Below are positions 31,254-42,512 of a stretch of DNA of 64,000 nucleotides, piece by piece. The DNA lies in NCBI GenBank assembly GCA_949987705.1, contig OX465281.1, forward strand, positions 222,799,978-222,863,977, in the 5' to 3' direction. The stretch comes from Thereva unica. Taxonomy: Eukaryota > Arthropoda > Insecta > Diptera > Therevidae. The position numbers and the translations under genes are program-made. Below the pieces are notes generated by a model that was not told where the DNA came from, ran no database searches, and saw nothing but the letters and a program-made list of their open reading frames with translations. The first letter of the stretch is position 1; the number at the start of each line of letters is the position of its first letter.

Positions 31254-34200
31254 CCTATACCCAGGGGCGGATGGGCAGCACCTTAGCGGCCCGGGAAATA
31301 ATATTTGTCGGCCCTATTTTAAATTTCCGAATATGGCTAAAATATATGAACATTTACAGGGAGTAACGCATTTTTCCATTAAAATTTATAGTCCAGTGGA
31401 TAGCGGTAAAAATAGTGTATTAACTCCGAATTCTTTCAGACAGCACCGATTTTTTTGTGAAATTTGGTAATTTAGCTTATCTTACCCTCCTCTTCAAAAG
31501 TTATATGTTCTTGATGTGTGCTTTTTATTTTTAGGGGATGAAAACTACCCCTGTTGACAAAAAAATTAAAAACAATATATTTAAGCAATATGTCGATTAA
31601 AATACGTTTAAATGTATACTGGAATGTAATTAATGATTTAATTCAATGTTTCATCCCCTCCAAACCCCCTATGACGAAAATCACAACAAAATTAGTTTTA
31701 ACGGTTTAAAATTTTTAATCGTGCATTTATGATAAATTACTATCCCCTCTTTGTTTATACTATTATTTCTAAATTATTGCAACGTCTGTACCTGTAGAAA
31801 CTACCCCATATTGAGAAATTTGTGAAAAAATTTCAACAACTGGAAATTTTGAAATGGTGCATTTATATTGAATTAAATCAACAGTAGATGTATGGCTACA
31901 CGGTAAAATCGGTGCAAAAAAAGCTCAGGCATTTAAGGTGATTTTTGGGTGCTCCCACATTTGTTTTGAGGTATTGTTTTTTAAATTTGTTTTGAGGTAT
32001 TAAGAGCGATTTTTGAGTGCTCCAATAGTAATTTTAAAGCGGGGCACATATTTTTCTTATCGCAACTTGGAGCGAGTGGAATTGGGCTCCAAACCAAAAG
32101 TAAGAGCTATTTCATACATGCATAAATACGTTTTTAAGATGTAGATGTTTATGGGCCTTTATCTACTAACAGGAAAATCATGGTCCAAGCATTTTTTTTT
32201 ACTTTGACTATATAAATGAATAGTTTTATTCATTAAAACGCATAATATATAACCTGTTATTTAAGGAGACAAGCTTAATCAATATTTAGAATCAGAATCA
32301 TTTCATAAATTCGGTTTAAAAGCCACTAAAAACAGTCCTCTGTTATGTCCTAATTCAGGATCGAGTATGATTCGGTTCGGTTTTTATTAGTTCTATTTAA
32401 AAATGTAAAATCTTATAACTCTATAAACATAAAGAATATTGAATGCATGTGAACAAAAAACAATTATAATTTTAGAGAATTTTTTAGTACTAAAAACTAG
32501 TGTTTGAATTTTGTCCATTACATTTTTGAACAGTCCTCTGTCACAATTTGAGTATCGCGCCACAAAAATATTAGACACTATTGTGCTTACATTTCCCTTG
32601 AAACTGAACGTTAACAGTGTGAAGTTTGTTCGGTCGCCATGCTAAACAAGTCGCCGCCATTTTGCGCAGTGACAACTCCGCGTCTGTGTGGTAGCCACGT
32701 CTCTGTAGTGTTAAGTGAACAGTCCTCTGGTAAGTCTATTTTACGGTGTTTTATGTGTTATAATTATATTTATTTAACAAAAAAATTGCTCAGTGTGATA
32801 ATTTATAGTTGTTTCTGTTTTATGAAGTAATATTTAAACTGATACGTGGTATGACATTTTTTACGTAAAAATAACAGTCCTCTGTGCAACAGTCCTCTGG
32901 AAATTTATAACACAGAGGACTGAAATTTATAATACAGAGGACAAAATTGCCTATAATTCGAAAAATAAGGGAAAATTACAATGGTTTCTTGTTTATATAT
33001 ATTTATATTATAACTATCTATCGACTTAACATACTACATTTTTAATTTTCTAGAAAAATAGGGTTGGGACAACTGTCAATAGACAAGTTTCCAGTTAGTA
33101 GAGAAAGGCCCTTATTAATGCTTTAAAATTGTCGAGATTAATACAATTTACCTGATTCGATAATTTTATTGGAAAATAGAAAAAAATAGAGATATATTAT
33201 CGCTACAAAATTCAATTCGCGGGGAATTTCAAGGGATACAAGTCCTGCAAAGTTGAACTGTTTTGAACCCTTACTTTTTGAGATTCTAAAGTTTAAATTG
33301 CTCGGGAAAGGTTCTCCTCGCACTCATATGCGAACTGACAACGAAGATATGTATCTCAATTGGTTTCATCGCACAGAATCGAAACAAAACCAAAATTTTT
33401 CTCTAGAAAAGCCCTTCGTTTCTGTGTCATCAGTTTTTTCGTATCTCACTTAGTTTTTTATCTATTGCGGAAAAAAGGATTTTTTTTTTTCAAAAATTTC
33501 AAAGTTTATTGATAACGTAAATCTAACTTTTTTTCAAACATATTGTTAATACCGAAACAAAGTTAAAGTACCTGAGTTTCGTTTACTTTCAATTCTTGTC
33601 ATGAAGGCATTTGTTTTATTGCAGCTTTTTTCTCGGGAAAAAGAAAACCATGTTATTTTCATCATAACTCCAGCTTAGGATCGATGCTAATGAATTTTAC
33701 CAAAGCTCATTATAAAGGTCTTTACAAGTACTTTATATAAGGTCCAATTAGTTTTTCTCCAAAAATTCGTCGTTTTGTCTTTATTTAACGTCAGTTTTCG
33801 GCGAGCAAACGGCCATTTTTAAAGACTCATACCTCGAGTTGTGTTTCATCTACAGAAATAAATAAAACACCAATCGATTTGTTATTCTAAAAGCTTTATT
33901 TCTTCTACAATATGTGTTTTGAAAAAAACGTTTGGTTTTTAAGTTATTCAGAAAAACCCATCTAAAACATGCATTTTTTAGATGAAAAATCAACAATTTC
34001 AATCGCGAATAACTCGTGAAATATTGATTTAAAGAAAAACATGTATATAACATATTTTGCTTTCAATCCACTCCTCTATAGATTTATGATTTATTTTGAG
34101 TGCGCCTATTTCCACCCCCTAGAAGGGGTAGCATTCAACCCCAGGGAAAACGCACACCTCAACACAATATAACTTTTGTTTCTTGAACTTCTACCTACTC

Positions 34201-34788
34201 CAAATTTTGCATGATTCGGCGCTGTCCGAAAGAATTCGGAGCCAAAAACCGTTATCCACTGCGCTATAAATAGAGCATAGGTTTATTACAGAGTCTAGTA
34301 ATCAAAGTGCTAAAAACACAAATTTCTAATTTTGCAATAGAAATCGCTACAAATTAAGTAAAATACAAAAACCTCAAATTAAAAAAATATATATAAAACG
34401 ACGTTTTTCATTCAGAATTTGTAAATTTTGTAAATAATCATCATTAAAGCGCCAGAAAAATACACCTCCCTCTAGCAATACGCAGGCATGACTGATTACA
34501 TAAAAACAAGTGATTTGATAGGAGGAGCTAAATGAAGCTTTTGTCAAGCTTTTAAGCATTTTTAGGAGCTTTGTAGCCCAGAATGCGCCAAATGTCACGG
34601 AGTTTGAAAATATCTTTACCACAAAATAAACAAAACATAATAGTTTGAGAGTTATTTATGGGCAGTCGGAAGAAGAAATATAAAAACTCAAGACGTACTT
34701 TCAGCCACCGGCCCTGCGGCCCCTGAACAGCCGGCCCACCGGGAAATTTCCCGGTTCGTCATATGGCCCATCCGCCCCTGCCTATACC
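31254..34788. mobile_element. hAT-type non-autonomous element with 8-bp target duplication
   Basis: The perfect direct repeat CCTATACC flanks the element (31254-31261 and 34781-34788). The terminal inverted repeats are CAGGGGCGGATGGGC (31262) and its complement ending at 34780. An 8-bp duplication with CAGGGGC-type ends is the mark of the hAT superfamily. Longer subterminal arms are also inverted: 31391-31475 pairs with about 34200-34275 around 'CTCCGAATTCTTTC.GACAGC.CCG'. The 3.5-kb body has no recognisable transposase ORF, so it is non-autonomous or heavily decayed. A cluster of a short motif and an exon-like segment lie inside. Confidence 0.85.
32332..32942. repeat. Cluster of ACAGTCCTCTG motif, both orientations
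   Basis: The 10-11 base word (A)CAGTCCTCTG occurs at 32332, 32530, 32719, 32874 and 32889 on the + strand. It is inverted at 32913-32922, with a partial inverted copy at 32935-32942. Five forward and two reverse copies in 611 bases inside a hAT-type element suggest functional or duplicated short repeats. Confidence 0.8.
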
Positions 34789-36004
34789 TAACATCAATCA
34801 TAATTATTTTTTTCTTAAAATACTATCAAAACTACACTGTATGTGAGAAATTCTAAACTTTTACTTTTGGGTTTTCATAAGTTCGCACCATCTATCAATA
34901 CTAAAGTGTATTGTATTGTTATTATACGTAGAATCTAAAATTACTATCCCCGATACGAAAAATATTTGGGTTTTCAGAAAAACTTCTAAATACAGATTGA
35001 TTATGATTATCCTGGAATATGATGAGTACCTAAAACACATTCTTTTAACACCGAATGCACGAATCTGGTGTCTAGGCTCTGCAGATACTTCCCTCTGACA
35101 TTTCCTTACATATGTAAATATTAGTTTAACTAATGACTTCATATATAGCAGTTTGGTATTTATGTTCAATAGAAGCTATCTCCATTTTCACAATTCTAGC
35201 TGTCTTCTATTATTATTTGACCTTTGCAGGCGAAAGCAAACAATTCGAAAATCCTTTGAGATTTCCAAATAACGAAATGTTAACAACTTCATAATAGAAT
35301 AATTTATTATTCCCAGAGAAGTAGAATACTCAAAGAAATTTTATCATCATCCTAGAAGTATACCCATAGACAAACAACACATACACACAAAAATAAATAA
35401 AGAAAAGAAGAAAAAAAAAAATAAATTCATAAACGTAGACGAAAATTCCATTAAGGACAAAAATATTCTGCAGAAGAAGAGGGCGTAGAATACCTCTCCT
35501 GGGAATGCTGTAATATTTCTACATACAGAGTTAATGCATATTCCCGTAGATGAAGGTACAAGGAACGTCACAACTGAATTATTGAAAACTCAATTTCCTC
35601 CTTTTTGGCTTTATTTAAGGGCATTGCACTTAATGCAGCACGGAACATTTTCAAAATCGGAAGGATCTTGCACCTGTTCGAGCATATTTTAGTGCTTAAA
35701 TTATTCTCAAACTTATGATTACGAACTTAGATTATTTATGCTATCCTGCTCCCGTAAATCTGTGGATCTATGCAGATTGTGGAGCCATAGAGCAGCTTTA
35801 TAAATAATACGAAGCAATTTAGTAGTGGAAAACAGTTTTTGTCAGCTTAAGAGTTGAACTCATTTAACAACTTAGGTAAGTTTAACTCGACGTTGATAGC
35901 AAACCTTAAAAACATCTTAATATACTCTCTAGCGACACTTCACCCAATAAATTAATTAACGAATTTTTCTTATAATAATAAATATAAATAAACCTAAAAC
36001 TTAC
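34789..36004. other. Presumed intron sequence, no other gene seen
   Basis: AT-rich DNA lying 3' (minus strand) of the candidate exon. No second splice-flanked open frame was found, and no recognised repeat. Confidence 0.4.
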
Positions 36005-36190
36005 CTGTTTTAATTAATTTAAATGTGACACCGTTGTGTGTTTTGAAAGCTTCATTAAAAGATGAATGGCCGTAGTCTTTAAGAACCCCTGAATAAGAGG
36101 CCATACTGGCCTGGGGGCTCAGGGAACCACCGCGGTGTCCCTTCCACCCAAATATACTACGAGGCCCTTTTCCTTGTTGTTTTGCGGACT
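36005..36190 (-). CDS. Candidate internal coding exon of unidentified host gene
   Basis: On the minus strand a pyrimidine-rich tract ending TTTTTTACAG precedes the segment, and a consensus donor (ACAG|GTAAGT) follows it. The 186 bases are open in only one frame: two leading bases, 61 codons, one trailing base. The peptide starts SAKQQGKGPRSIFGWKGHRG, continues 'GSLSPQASMASYSGVLKDYG' and ends 'FNEAFKTHNGVTFKLIKT'. Base composition is less AT-rich than its surroundings, and both sides are transposon-laden intron-like DNA. I do not recognise the protein family. The first and last codons are split, as expected for an internal exon. No partner exon was identified in this window. Confidence 0.6.
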
Positions 36191-36363
36191 CTGTAAAAAA
36201 TAATATCTCTTATTAGTTTATAGAAAAATTATGTTTTTTTTTTATAAAAAAAAGTTATGTTAAAGAAAAAACCCAAACTTTTTTTTATTAGTAAGAAAAA
36301 TGTAACTCATTAAACTCAAAAGCGAAATGTTCTCTTCTCTTGTTTAAAAGTAGATACTGAATG

Positions 36364-37826
36364 ATAGTTCAGTCAATCTGTCAAAAGAATTGCACAAAAA
36401 AAACCAGTCGGATGAAATGTAGGTGAGTCGTTAGGAAATGATGTAAGAAAGCTTACTTGGGCGTGGCCACCTGCTACCTCTGTGGGTTTTTGAAAAAACT
36501 CAAAAAAAAACTCAAAAAAATTTTGAAATGCATTTTTCTCGAAAACTATGCATTCTACAGAAAAGTTTATTGGAAAAAAATGTAGAGGGCATCGTTATCT
36601 ACAATTAATGTCATTGGTGCAATATTGTAAAACAAAAAATGTGCGCAGTTGGTGGCGCTAAAGTGCCAAAAAAAAGTGTTTTTCAACTGTTTCGCCCTTA
36701 AATTTTCATTTTTCAGCTACAATCTGAATGGAAAAATTGTTCCTTACAATTATACAAACAACTTTTATTCAAAAAATTTTTTCGTACAACCTATCGTTCC
36801 AAAGTTATAGGGTAATACAGCGCTGCGTGAACAGCGCAGTGGTGCTAACGGTAATTTTCTCGGTCCTATTGGGACTTTCTCCGGCGGTGTTGGCATAGTT
36901 TTAACAAAAGGGCCGATTTAAGGCCCCCATTCACGGTCCAATTGGTTGTACAGCGAAGTGCGGTTGTACAACCAAAACTATCGATTGTGGGCCGGTCGGC
37001 CGATCAAAATACATTGCGCTTATAGGTTTGATGAAAATCTGGTTGTACAGCCGATTTGACCGTGTATGGGGGCCTTTAGTCAGCTGCCCTATTCTTCAAG
37101 AAACGCACATTTTTCAGTTGCTATGTGAGTTTCAAAGAGTCGGGACAGCAAAACAAAAACAATTCACAACTGAAATGAAATATTTTATATAAAAATTTAA
37201 AGAACACGTATTATAAAGGTCTAATATTGATACTTATTTCCAAGATTTATTTGTTATAAACAATATAGATTATTACTTTTCAAGTGAAAAAAAAATACAT
37301 TTTTTATTTGCCCCTTGCTTGTCTTTATACTTTGTGAAAGCGTAATATTGGAATTTTCATACTTTCACAAGCTGCAGCTCTGAAACGGTAAGTTGTATAA
37401 AAAAATGTTTATATAAAAGTTATTTGTAAAATTGTAAGGAACAATTTTTCCATTCAGATTGTAGCTGAAAAATGAAAATTTAAGGGCGAAAAAGTTGAAA
37501 AACACTGTTTTTGGCACTTTAGCGCCACCTACTGCGCACATTTTTTGTTTTGCAATATTGCACCAATGACATTAATTGTAGATAACGATGCCCTCTACAT
37601 TTTTTTCTCAATAAACTTTTCTGTAGAATGCATAGTTTTCGAGAAAAATGCATTTCAAAATTTTTTTGAGTTTTTTTTTGAGTTTTTTCAAAAACCCACA
37701 GAGGTAGCAGGTGGCCACGCCCAAGTAAGCTTTCTTACATCATTTCCTAACGACTCACCTACATTTCATCCGACTGGTTTTTTTTGTGCAATTCTTTTTT
37801 TTTTTTCGACAGATTGACTGAACTAT
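36364..37826. mobile_element. Foldback element with about 430-bp inverted arms
   Basis: The left arm (36364 to about 36800) is the near-complete reverse complement of the right arm (about 37390-37826). Shared blocks include 'ATAGTTCAGTCAATCTGTC', 'GTAGGTGAGTCGTTAGGAAA', 'GGGCGTGGCCACCTGCTACC' and 'CAATCTGAATGGAAAAATTG'. The unique centre holds a nested MITE (36921-37075). No transposase ORF is present. The ORF at 37545-37817 lies in the arm and is not a gene. No target duplication is obvious. Confidence 0.85.
36921..37075. mobile_element. Nested MITE with TTA target duplication
   Basis: 155 bp with about 31-bp terminal inverted repeats starting AGGCCCCCAT and continuing 'CACGGTC.AAT.GG.TGTAC' with four mismatches. 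TTA lies on both sides (36918-36920 and 37076-37078). A 3-bp TTA duplication fits PIF/Harbinger-type MITEs; the class is inferred. Confidence 0.7.
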
Positions 37827-38794
37827 GATTTTAAACAGCTAGTAGGCTTTGTCGGAATTGAATGCAAAATACATACCATAAAACCATGTACTTTATTTAT
37901 TCAAATTATTGTTTTAGCTTGTCACATATCAAAACAGATACTCCCTTAAATAAATTCAAATGTTGGTACTTTTGCGATGTTTTTTGGGGAGTGCTGTAGG
38001 CGTTGTTAGAGCAGTAAATCGCATAAATAATAAAATTAATTAAAACCAGCATAGCGGCTGTTGTATAAATAAGTGTCACAATCAGATAAATAATTTAAAG
38101 ATTCCTTAGAAAGTGAAAATTTGTTGATAAAAGTGCACTAAATTCTTGTGGTCCGAGGAAATTAGCAAAAGAAAAACGCACGAAAGACAAACTACAAAAT
38201 GGCTGTAAATTGGTCCACAGCTTCCTTGTGACTTTTTAAGAAAACAATTTTAGAATCCAACAAAACATGGCCGTCGGAGATATCGCGTTTTTCCCGAGTT
38301 TTCCATTTATCTCGGTTTCTATAGGTCATACAACGCCGTGCGAAGGGCCAAAATGTTGACAATTCTCTACAACTTTAGTGCTTACAAAAATGTTGACTCC
38401 ATTAACCCTTTGAAATCATTCAAGTTTTCGAAAATCACTTTTTGGCAAAAATTTCATTCAAAAACTGGATTTTTCGAGAAAAAAAAATATCAGTCAATAC
38501 AAAACACTTTTTTCAACTACTTCTATAATTATTGGCAGTTGCGTAGCGTGGGGGTGCAAAGCGGCGGACTTCGTAGATATGAGGGCGGCGGCAAAGTGCA
38601 CCGAGCAAGCAATCCTGTCGACAGCATAGCCGTGGCCGGAGACGGATTGGCCCCCCTTTAGCAGCCCAAGCATTTCGGTAGTGACCGGACAGACGGGTCG
38701 TCGTAATGGGGTATATAGCTGAATAATATATAATTTAACAATAATAATCTTAACAAATTTCATAGAAACAAAAAAATTGTAAACACAATCATTA
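37827..38794. other. No recognisable gene
   Basis: AT-rich except for a GC-richer patch at 38530-38700, which contains a TIR-like 'GTTGCGTAGCGTGGGGG' but no matching second end. The frames over it are not recognisable. Confidence 0.4.
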
Positions 38795-38960
38795 GAAAAC
38801 AGGGTGGCGATTGTTCTGGAAATTCTGGAAGTCAAGGAAAAGTCAGAGAGTAGTCAGGGAAAAAATGTGAGTCAAGGAATTTCGTTTATTGTAAAATTAA
38901 TTCAAAAATCATTAATGTTCTCAGGATTAAATTTAAAGTTTTACGCGAAAATAATACAAT

Positions 38961-39674
38961 GGCCCCTATTGCGAGTGTCGATTAACGATCGCCTCGACTA
39001 TAGTCGATTGTGTCGATTAAATTTCTTTTTGGCATTGTGTAACCCAATCGACAAATATTTGGACTACTCTGATTTAAAAATTTATTTTTGTTGTCAAAAT
39101 TCCTAGCAAATTTTGTCGTGAGCAAAAAAGCAATCGCGATAAAAGTCGACTGTCAAATCGACCATTTTCGATTACAATCGACATTCGCAATATCAAACTA
39201 AATAATCGACATCGACAGGGGCCTATCGTGGATATCGTCAATTTGACGACTTTGAGTCGATGTTAAAATTTCCTTCTGCGAAAGTCGATTTTTGTCGAAA
39301 TTAGTCGATAAAAGAATTAATATGAGTCGATTACACAATTGTTAAGTCAACATCAAAAATGTAATCGACTCATATTTATGTTTTTATCGATAAAAATCGA
39401 CTTTCTCAGTATGAAAATTTAACATCGACTCAAAGTAGTCGCATCGACTCGTTCCACAATAGGGCCCACGTCTATATAATCGATAATTGTTGCTTGTCGA
39501 TTAGGTATCGACACTCGCAATAGGGGCCAATGCCAAAAAGAAAATTAATCGACACAATCGACTATAGTCGAGTCGATCGTTAATCGACACTCGCAAAAGG
39601 GGCCTAAGTAATCGACGGTCTATAATCGATAAATGTCGCTTGTCGATTAGGTATCGACACTCGCAATAGGGCCC
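38961..39674. mobile_element. Nested copies of a MITE ending GGCCCCTATTGCGAGTGTCG
   Basis: The end sequence occurs forward at 38961 and inverted at about 39528, 39604 and 39674, with internal halves near 39216 and 39465. The outermost pair 38961-39528 has AAT on both sides. The pair 38961-39604 matches over about 75 bases, including the CGACTATAGTCGA palindrome. The whole block is very rich in TCGATT/AATCGA words. Best read as repeated self-insertion of one small element. Confidence 0.6.
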
Positions 39675-39685
39675 AATATGGCAAT

Positions 39686-39774
39686 ATATCGACGGTGAAG
39701 TACTTATATCTCGTAACCCACATTTATAATAAATTGTGGGTTACGAGGTATTAGTACCTACTTCATCGTCGATA
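39686..39774. repeat. Imperfect hairpin of about 37 bp stem
   Basis: 39686-39722 (ATATCGACGGTGAAGTAC ... CTCGTAACCCACA) pairs with 39735-39774 (TGTGGGTTACGAG ... GTACCTACTTCATCGTCGATAT) around a 12-base AT loop, with a few bulges. A second, looser hairpin lies at 39843-39946 and a perfect 10-bp one at 40009-40037. Confidence 0.75.
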
Positions 39775-40267
39775 TGTAAATATTATATGCTGCCATCTAT
39801 GGAAGTTAATTGAACAGTAGGTCATTGGTTCTACGATTTTAAGGTCAATTCAAAACCTCATCACTGCAGAATTCACCTTCAAACTTAAATTTGAAGTCTG
39901 TAACTGAGTTTTGCAGTGATGCGAATGAAGAGTTTTTGAATTTACCAATACATATATTTTTATCTTTGTCATACCCACATGAAAAGAGAGCTAGATATAA
40001 TGAGTACCAACCAGCGAGTTATTACTGCTCGCTGGTTTTACCAAGGTAGTTTTATGTGTAAAAGAGCGACATCGAGCTAAGAAATTGAGCGGAGGCAATT
40101 CCGCAATCAGCAATGTGTTCTGATCGGAATCATTGATATGAGCGGAATCAAATTGATCGGATATTTATTAGAATATCCAATACGATTTCAATAGGGAATA
40201 CAGCTTCGCATTTAATCAATGCTTTGTCGGAGGGTACTTGACTTAAAAGAAAATCTTAGAAATATCT

Positions 40268-40738
40268 ATGGACGGGCCAAACATCATCGCATTCTTCAGA
40301 AGTCTCTACAATATCTTTAAAAATGTACCGGCAAGGCGCCAAATTTATTCTGAATGTACTAGTTCGGATATCTTCCCTAAAAAATTCTTCTCCGTGCGTT
40401 GGCTTAGCAATAGTGATGTCGCTAGCCGTGCATTGAATATGATGCCTCATATATTGAAGTACGTTGAAGAAATGAAGAAGAATCTTCAAAAGTCGCCCAA
40501 GAATGAAAGTTTCCAGACAATTTTAAACGCAGTTAAGGATCCACTTTTACCAGTTCAACTTACATTTTTTAAATCATTAGCTGAGGAAATTGAGCCATTC
40601 ATGACTGAAATTCAGTCTGATGCACCGTTTGCCCCTTTCCTGTACTCTACCATTAGTGGTGCAATAAAAGACATGATGGAGAGATTGGTTAAACCTAAAA
40701 GGATTCAACTCGAAAAATTTGAATTTCGAGTAATTTAG
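40268..40738 (+). pseudogene. Transposase-derived protein fragment (hAT-like, uncertain)
   Basis: A 156-codon open frame containing 'FPKKFFSVRWLSNSDVASRA', 'MMPHILKYVEEMKKN' and 'VKDPLLPVQLTFFKSLAEEI'. Order and spacing resemble the 'RWxxN..VxERAxxxxPxxxxY' to 'DPLLxAxLxFF' region of proteins related to domesticated hAT-like transposases. The catalytic core and any zinc finger are missing. It lies inside the element with CAGGGTGGCGATT ends, which supports a transposase origin. The start codon is not meaningful because the frame is a fragment. The identification rests on motif resemblance only. Confidence 0.45.
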
Positions 40739-41081
40739 CTTCAAAGATTTCATCAGAGATACATTTGGGCGTATTTGAGACGTTCTTATATTAAAACAAC
40801 AAGAGTAAAGGACAGGTTATTCGGCGACGAATCCAATTTTGCCAAAAAAAAAAAGTATAATCGCAAAAATTGTCAGTTGAACCCTTCAATTTAAATTTCT
40901 AAATATCTCGCTTTCAAATATCGTTCTTTGAATACCCATTATAAATTGTTCGAACATATACATTTAATATTATAGTATTATGTTTCATCACAATTGTTTT
41001 GTTAGGTCAGGGAATTTTTTAGATAAGTCAGGGAAAAGTCAGGGAATTTAGAATCATCAATGGAATCGCCACCCTGGAAAA

Positions 41082-42500
41082 TAACCGGAAACAGCCATAG
41101 TCCTTTTCAGAACCAAATCAGTGTTGGTAAAATCATAAGAACACAACACACATTTCTAATGTTATGTATTCGTCTCAACAAAAAATTAGGAAGAAAATGA
41201 GAATTGTGTGATGTATTTATTAGATTTTTTAGGTTCTTCTTTCTTCTTTCTCTTCTTTAAGAGCTCCTTTAATCCCTCATGGGATATAGGGCGGAAACAG
41301 TTGCCCTCCAGCGGACTCTGTTTTGCGCGACAGCTCTCAGCTGTCCAGTCCTCTCCGACCAGGATCTCCTAGTTGTTGCGTGACCCAAATTTTATTATAT
41401 GATTTTCCAGCAGAGAATCTTGATTTTCGTCAAAATTTGCAGCCCCACCTACAACTTCGGCATTTTTGGAATTATTAGTATCCCGTGGTGCAGAATTATT
41501 GATCGGTTTTTGTCCCGTGTCACAATTATTGTTCGCGTGAACTTCCAGCAGGTCCGAGTCAACTATAACTGTCGATTCCTGCCGCTCGCCTGCAAGAATC
41601 TCTAAACCAATTTCCTCACCCAAGTCTGCTCGAGACGTATCACTTTATTCCTCGATGAGTGGCTCTTTCTTGGGTACAAGATTATCATTACTTCTCTTAT
41701 CAAGTGCTCGTGGATTCAATGGTCTAATATTACGTAGCTGCGAGAACATCCGGTCAATTTTTTTACATGCCTTTCCATATTTCTCCAAAAGTTTAAGATT
41801 TGTATCTCTCAGTTCTTCTGATCCTCCCTTTACTCTCTTTTTCTTCCTCTAATTCACCTTTCATTTTCCTCAGGTTCCATTTTGGAATTGCAGACCTGAA
41901 AAATAAGCTGTTTGATTTTGAACACGAAGAATACCGGCATTCGATCTCACATAACCTTTCGGGTTCACTTGGAATCTGGAATCGATACGTTTTCAAGCAC
42001 TAGAAGCAAGTATGAGGTCAACCACAAATACATCGATTTACTTTCACACGAACTCTCGAATCAAGTTGTAATTTCTTGCGACTACTTCCCAGTAGACAAT
42101 TTACGAATTCATGAAATCGGAATGCAGTATATCTTTGTGGATATTGGAAGCAATATGGATCGATGGCTATTGGGAAGAATGGTATTGCAAAGTGTCATGC
42201 ATAAGAATCATACCGTTATCCGACCCTAGGATATCGCAATGTTAAAAGAAGGGGTGATTCGATCTAGAAAGTAGTCATTACGCATTTGAAGGAAAGGGTA
42301 CAGAATCGACTCTGGAAGGCTTCCATTTCCTACTGGGTTGGATCGTGAGTATATCGAATTTCACCTCGAAACCATATGAAAATTTCGCACGACGACGTCG
42401 GTTCTCTTTACCATGTCGTACCATTCAGCACAAAATGGCGCGAAAGCTCGTCTACGAGTGTATGTACTTATAAAACAGCGTTGTCAGAGCAATAGACCCG
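41082..42500. other. Unassigned stretch with several medium ORFs
   Basis: Open frames at 41369-41623 (-), 41655-41852 (+) and 41912-42229 (+) have no recognisable motif and overlap each other's opposite strands. A decayed transposon gene is possible, but I cannot support it. Confidence 0.35.
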
Positions 42501-42512
42501 ACCAAATATGAA

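Larger units (their letters stand above)
38800..41076. mobile_element. DNA transposon with CAGGGTGGCGATT ends, nested MITEs inside
   Basis: Terminal inverted repeats CAGGGTGGCGATT (38800-38812) and complement (41064-41076). GAAAA directly abuts both ends (38795-38799 and 41077-41081), a candidate 5-bp target duplication. Subterminal 'GTCAGGGAAAA'-type words occur near both ends in the same orientation. It contains a transposase-like open frame (40268-40738) and several nested palindromes (38961-39946). The superfamily is uncertain: the ends look hAT-like, but 8 bp do not match at the flanks. Confidence 0.7.

Noticed and set aside
41912..42229. 105-codon ORF as possible host exon
   Set aside because: No acceptor/donor pair matching its frame, and overlapping ORFs in other frames. 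No recognisable domain.
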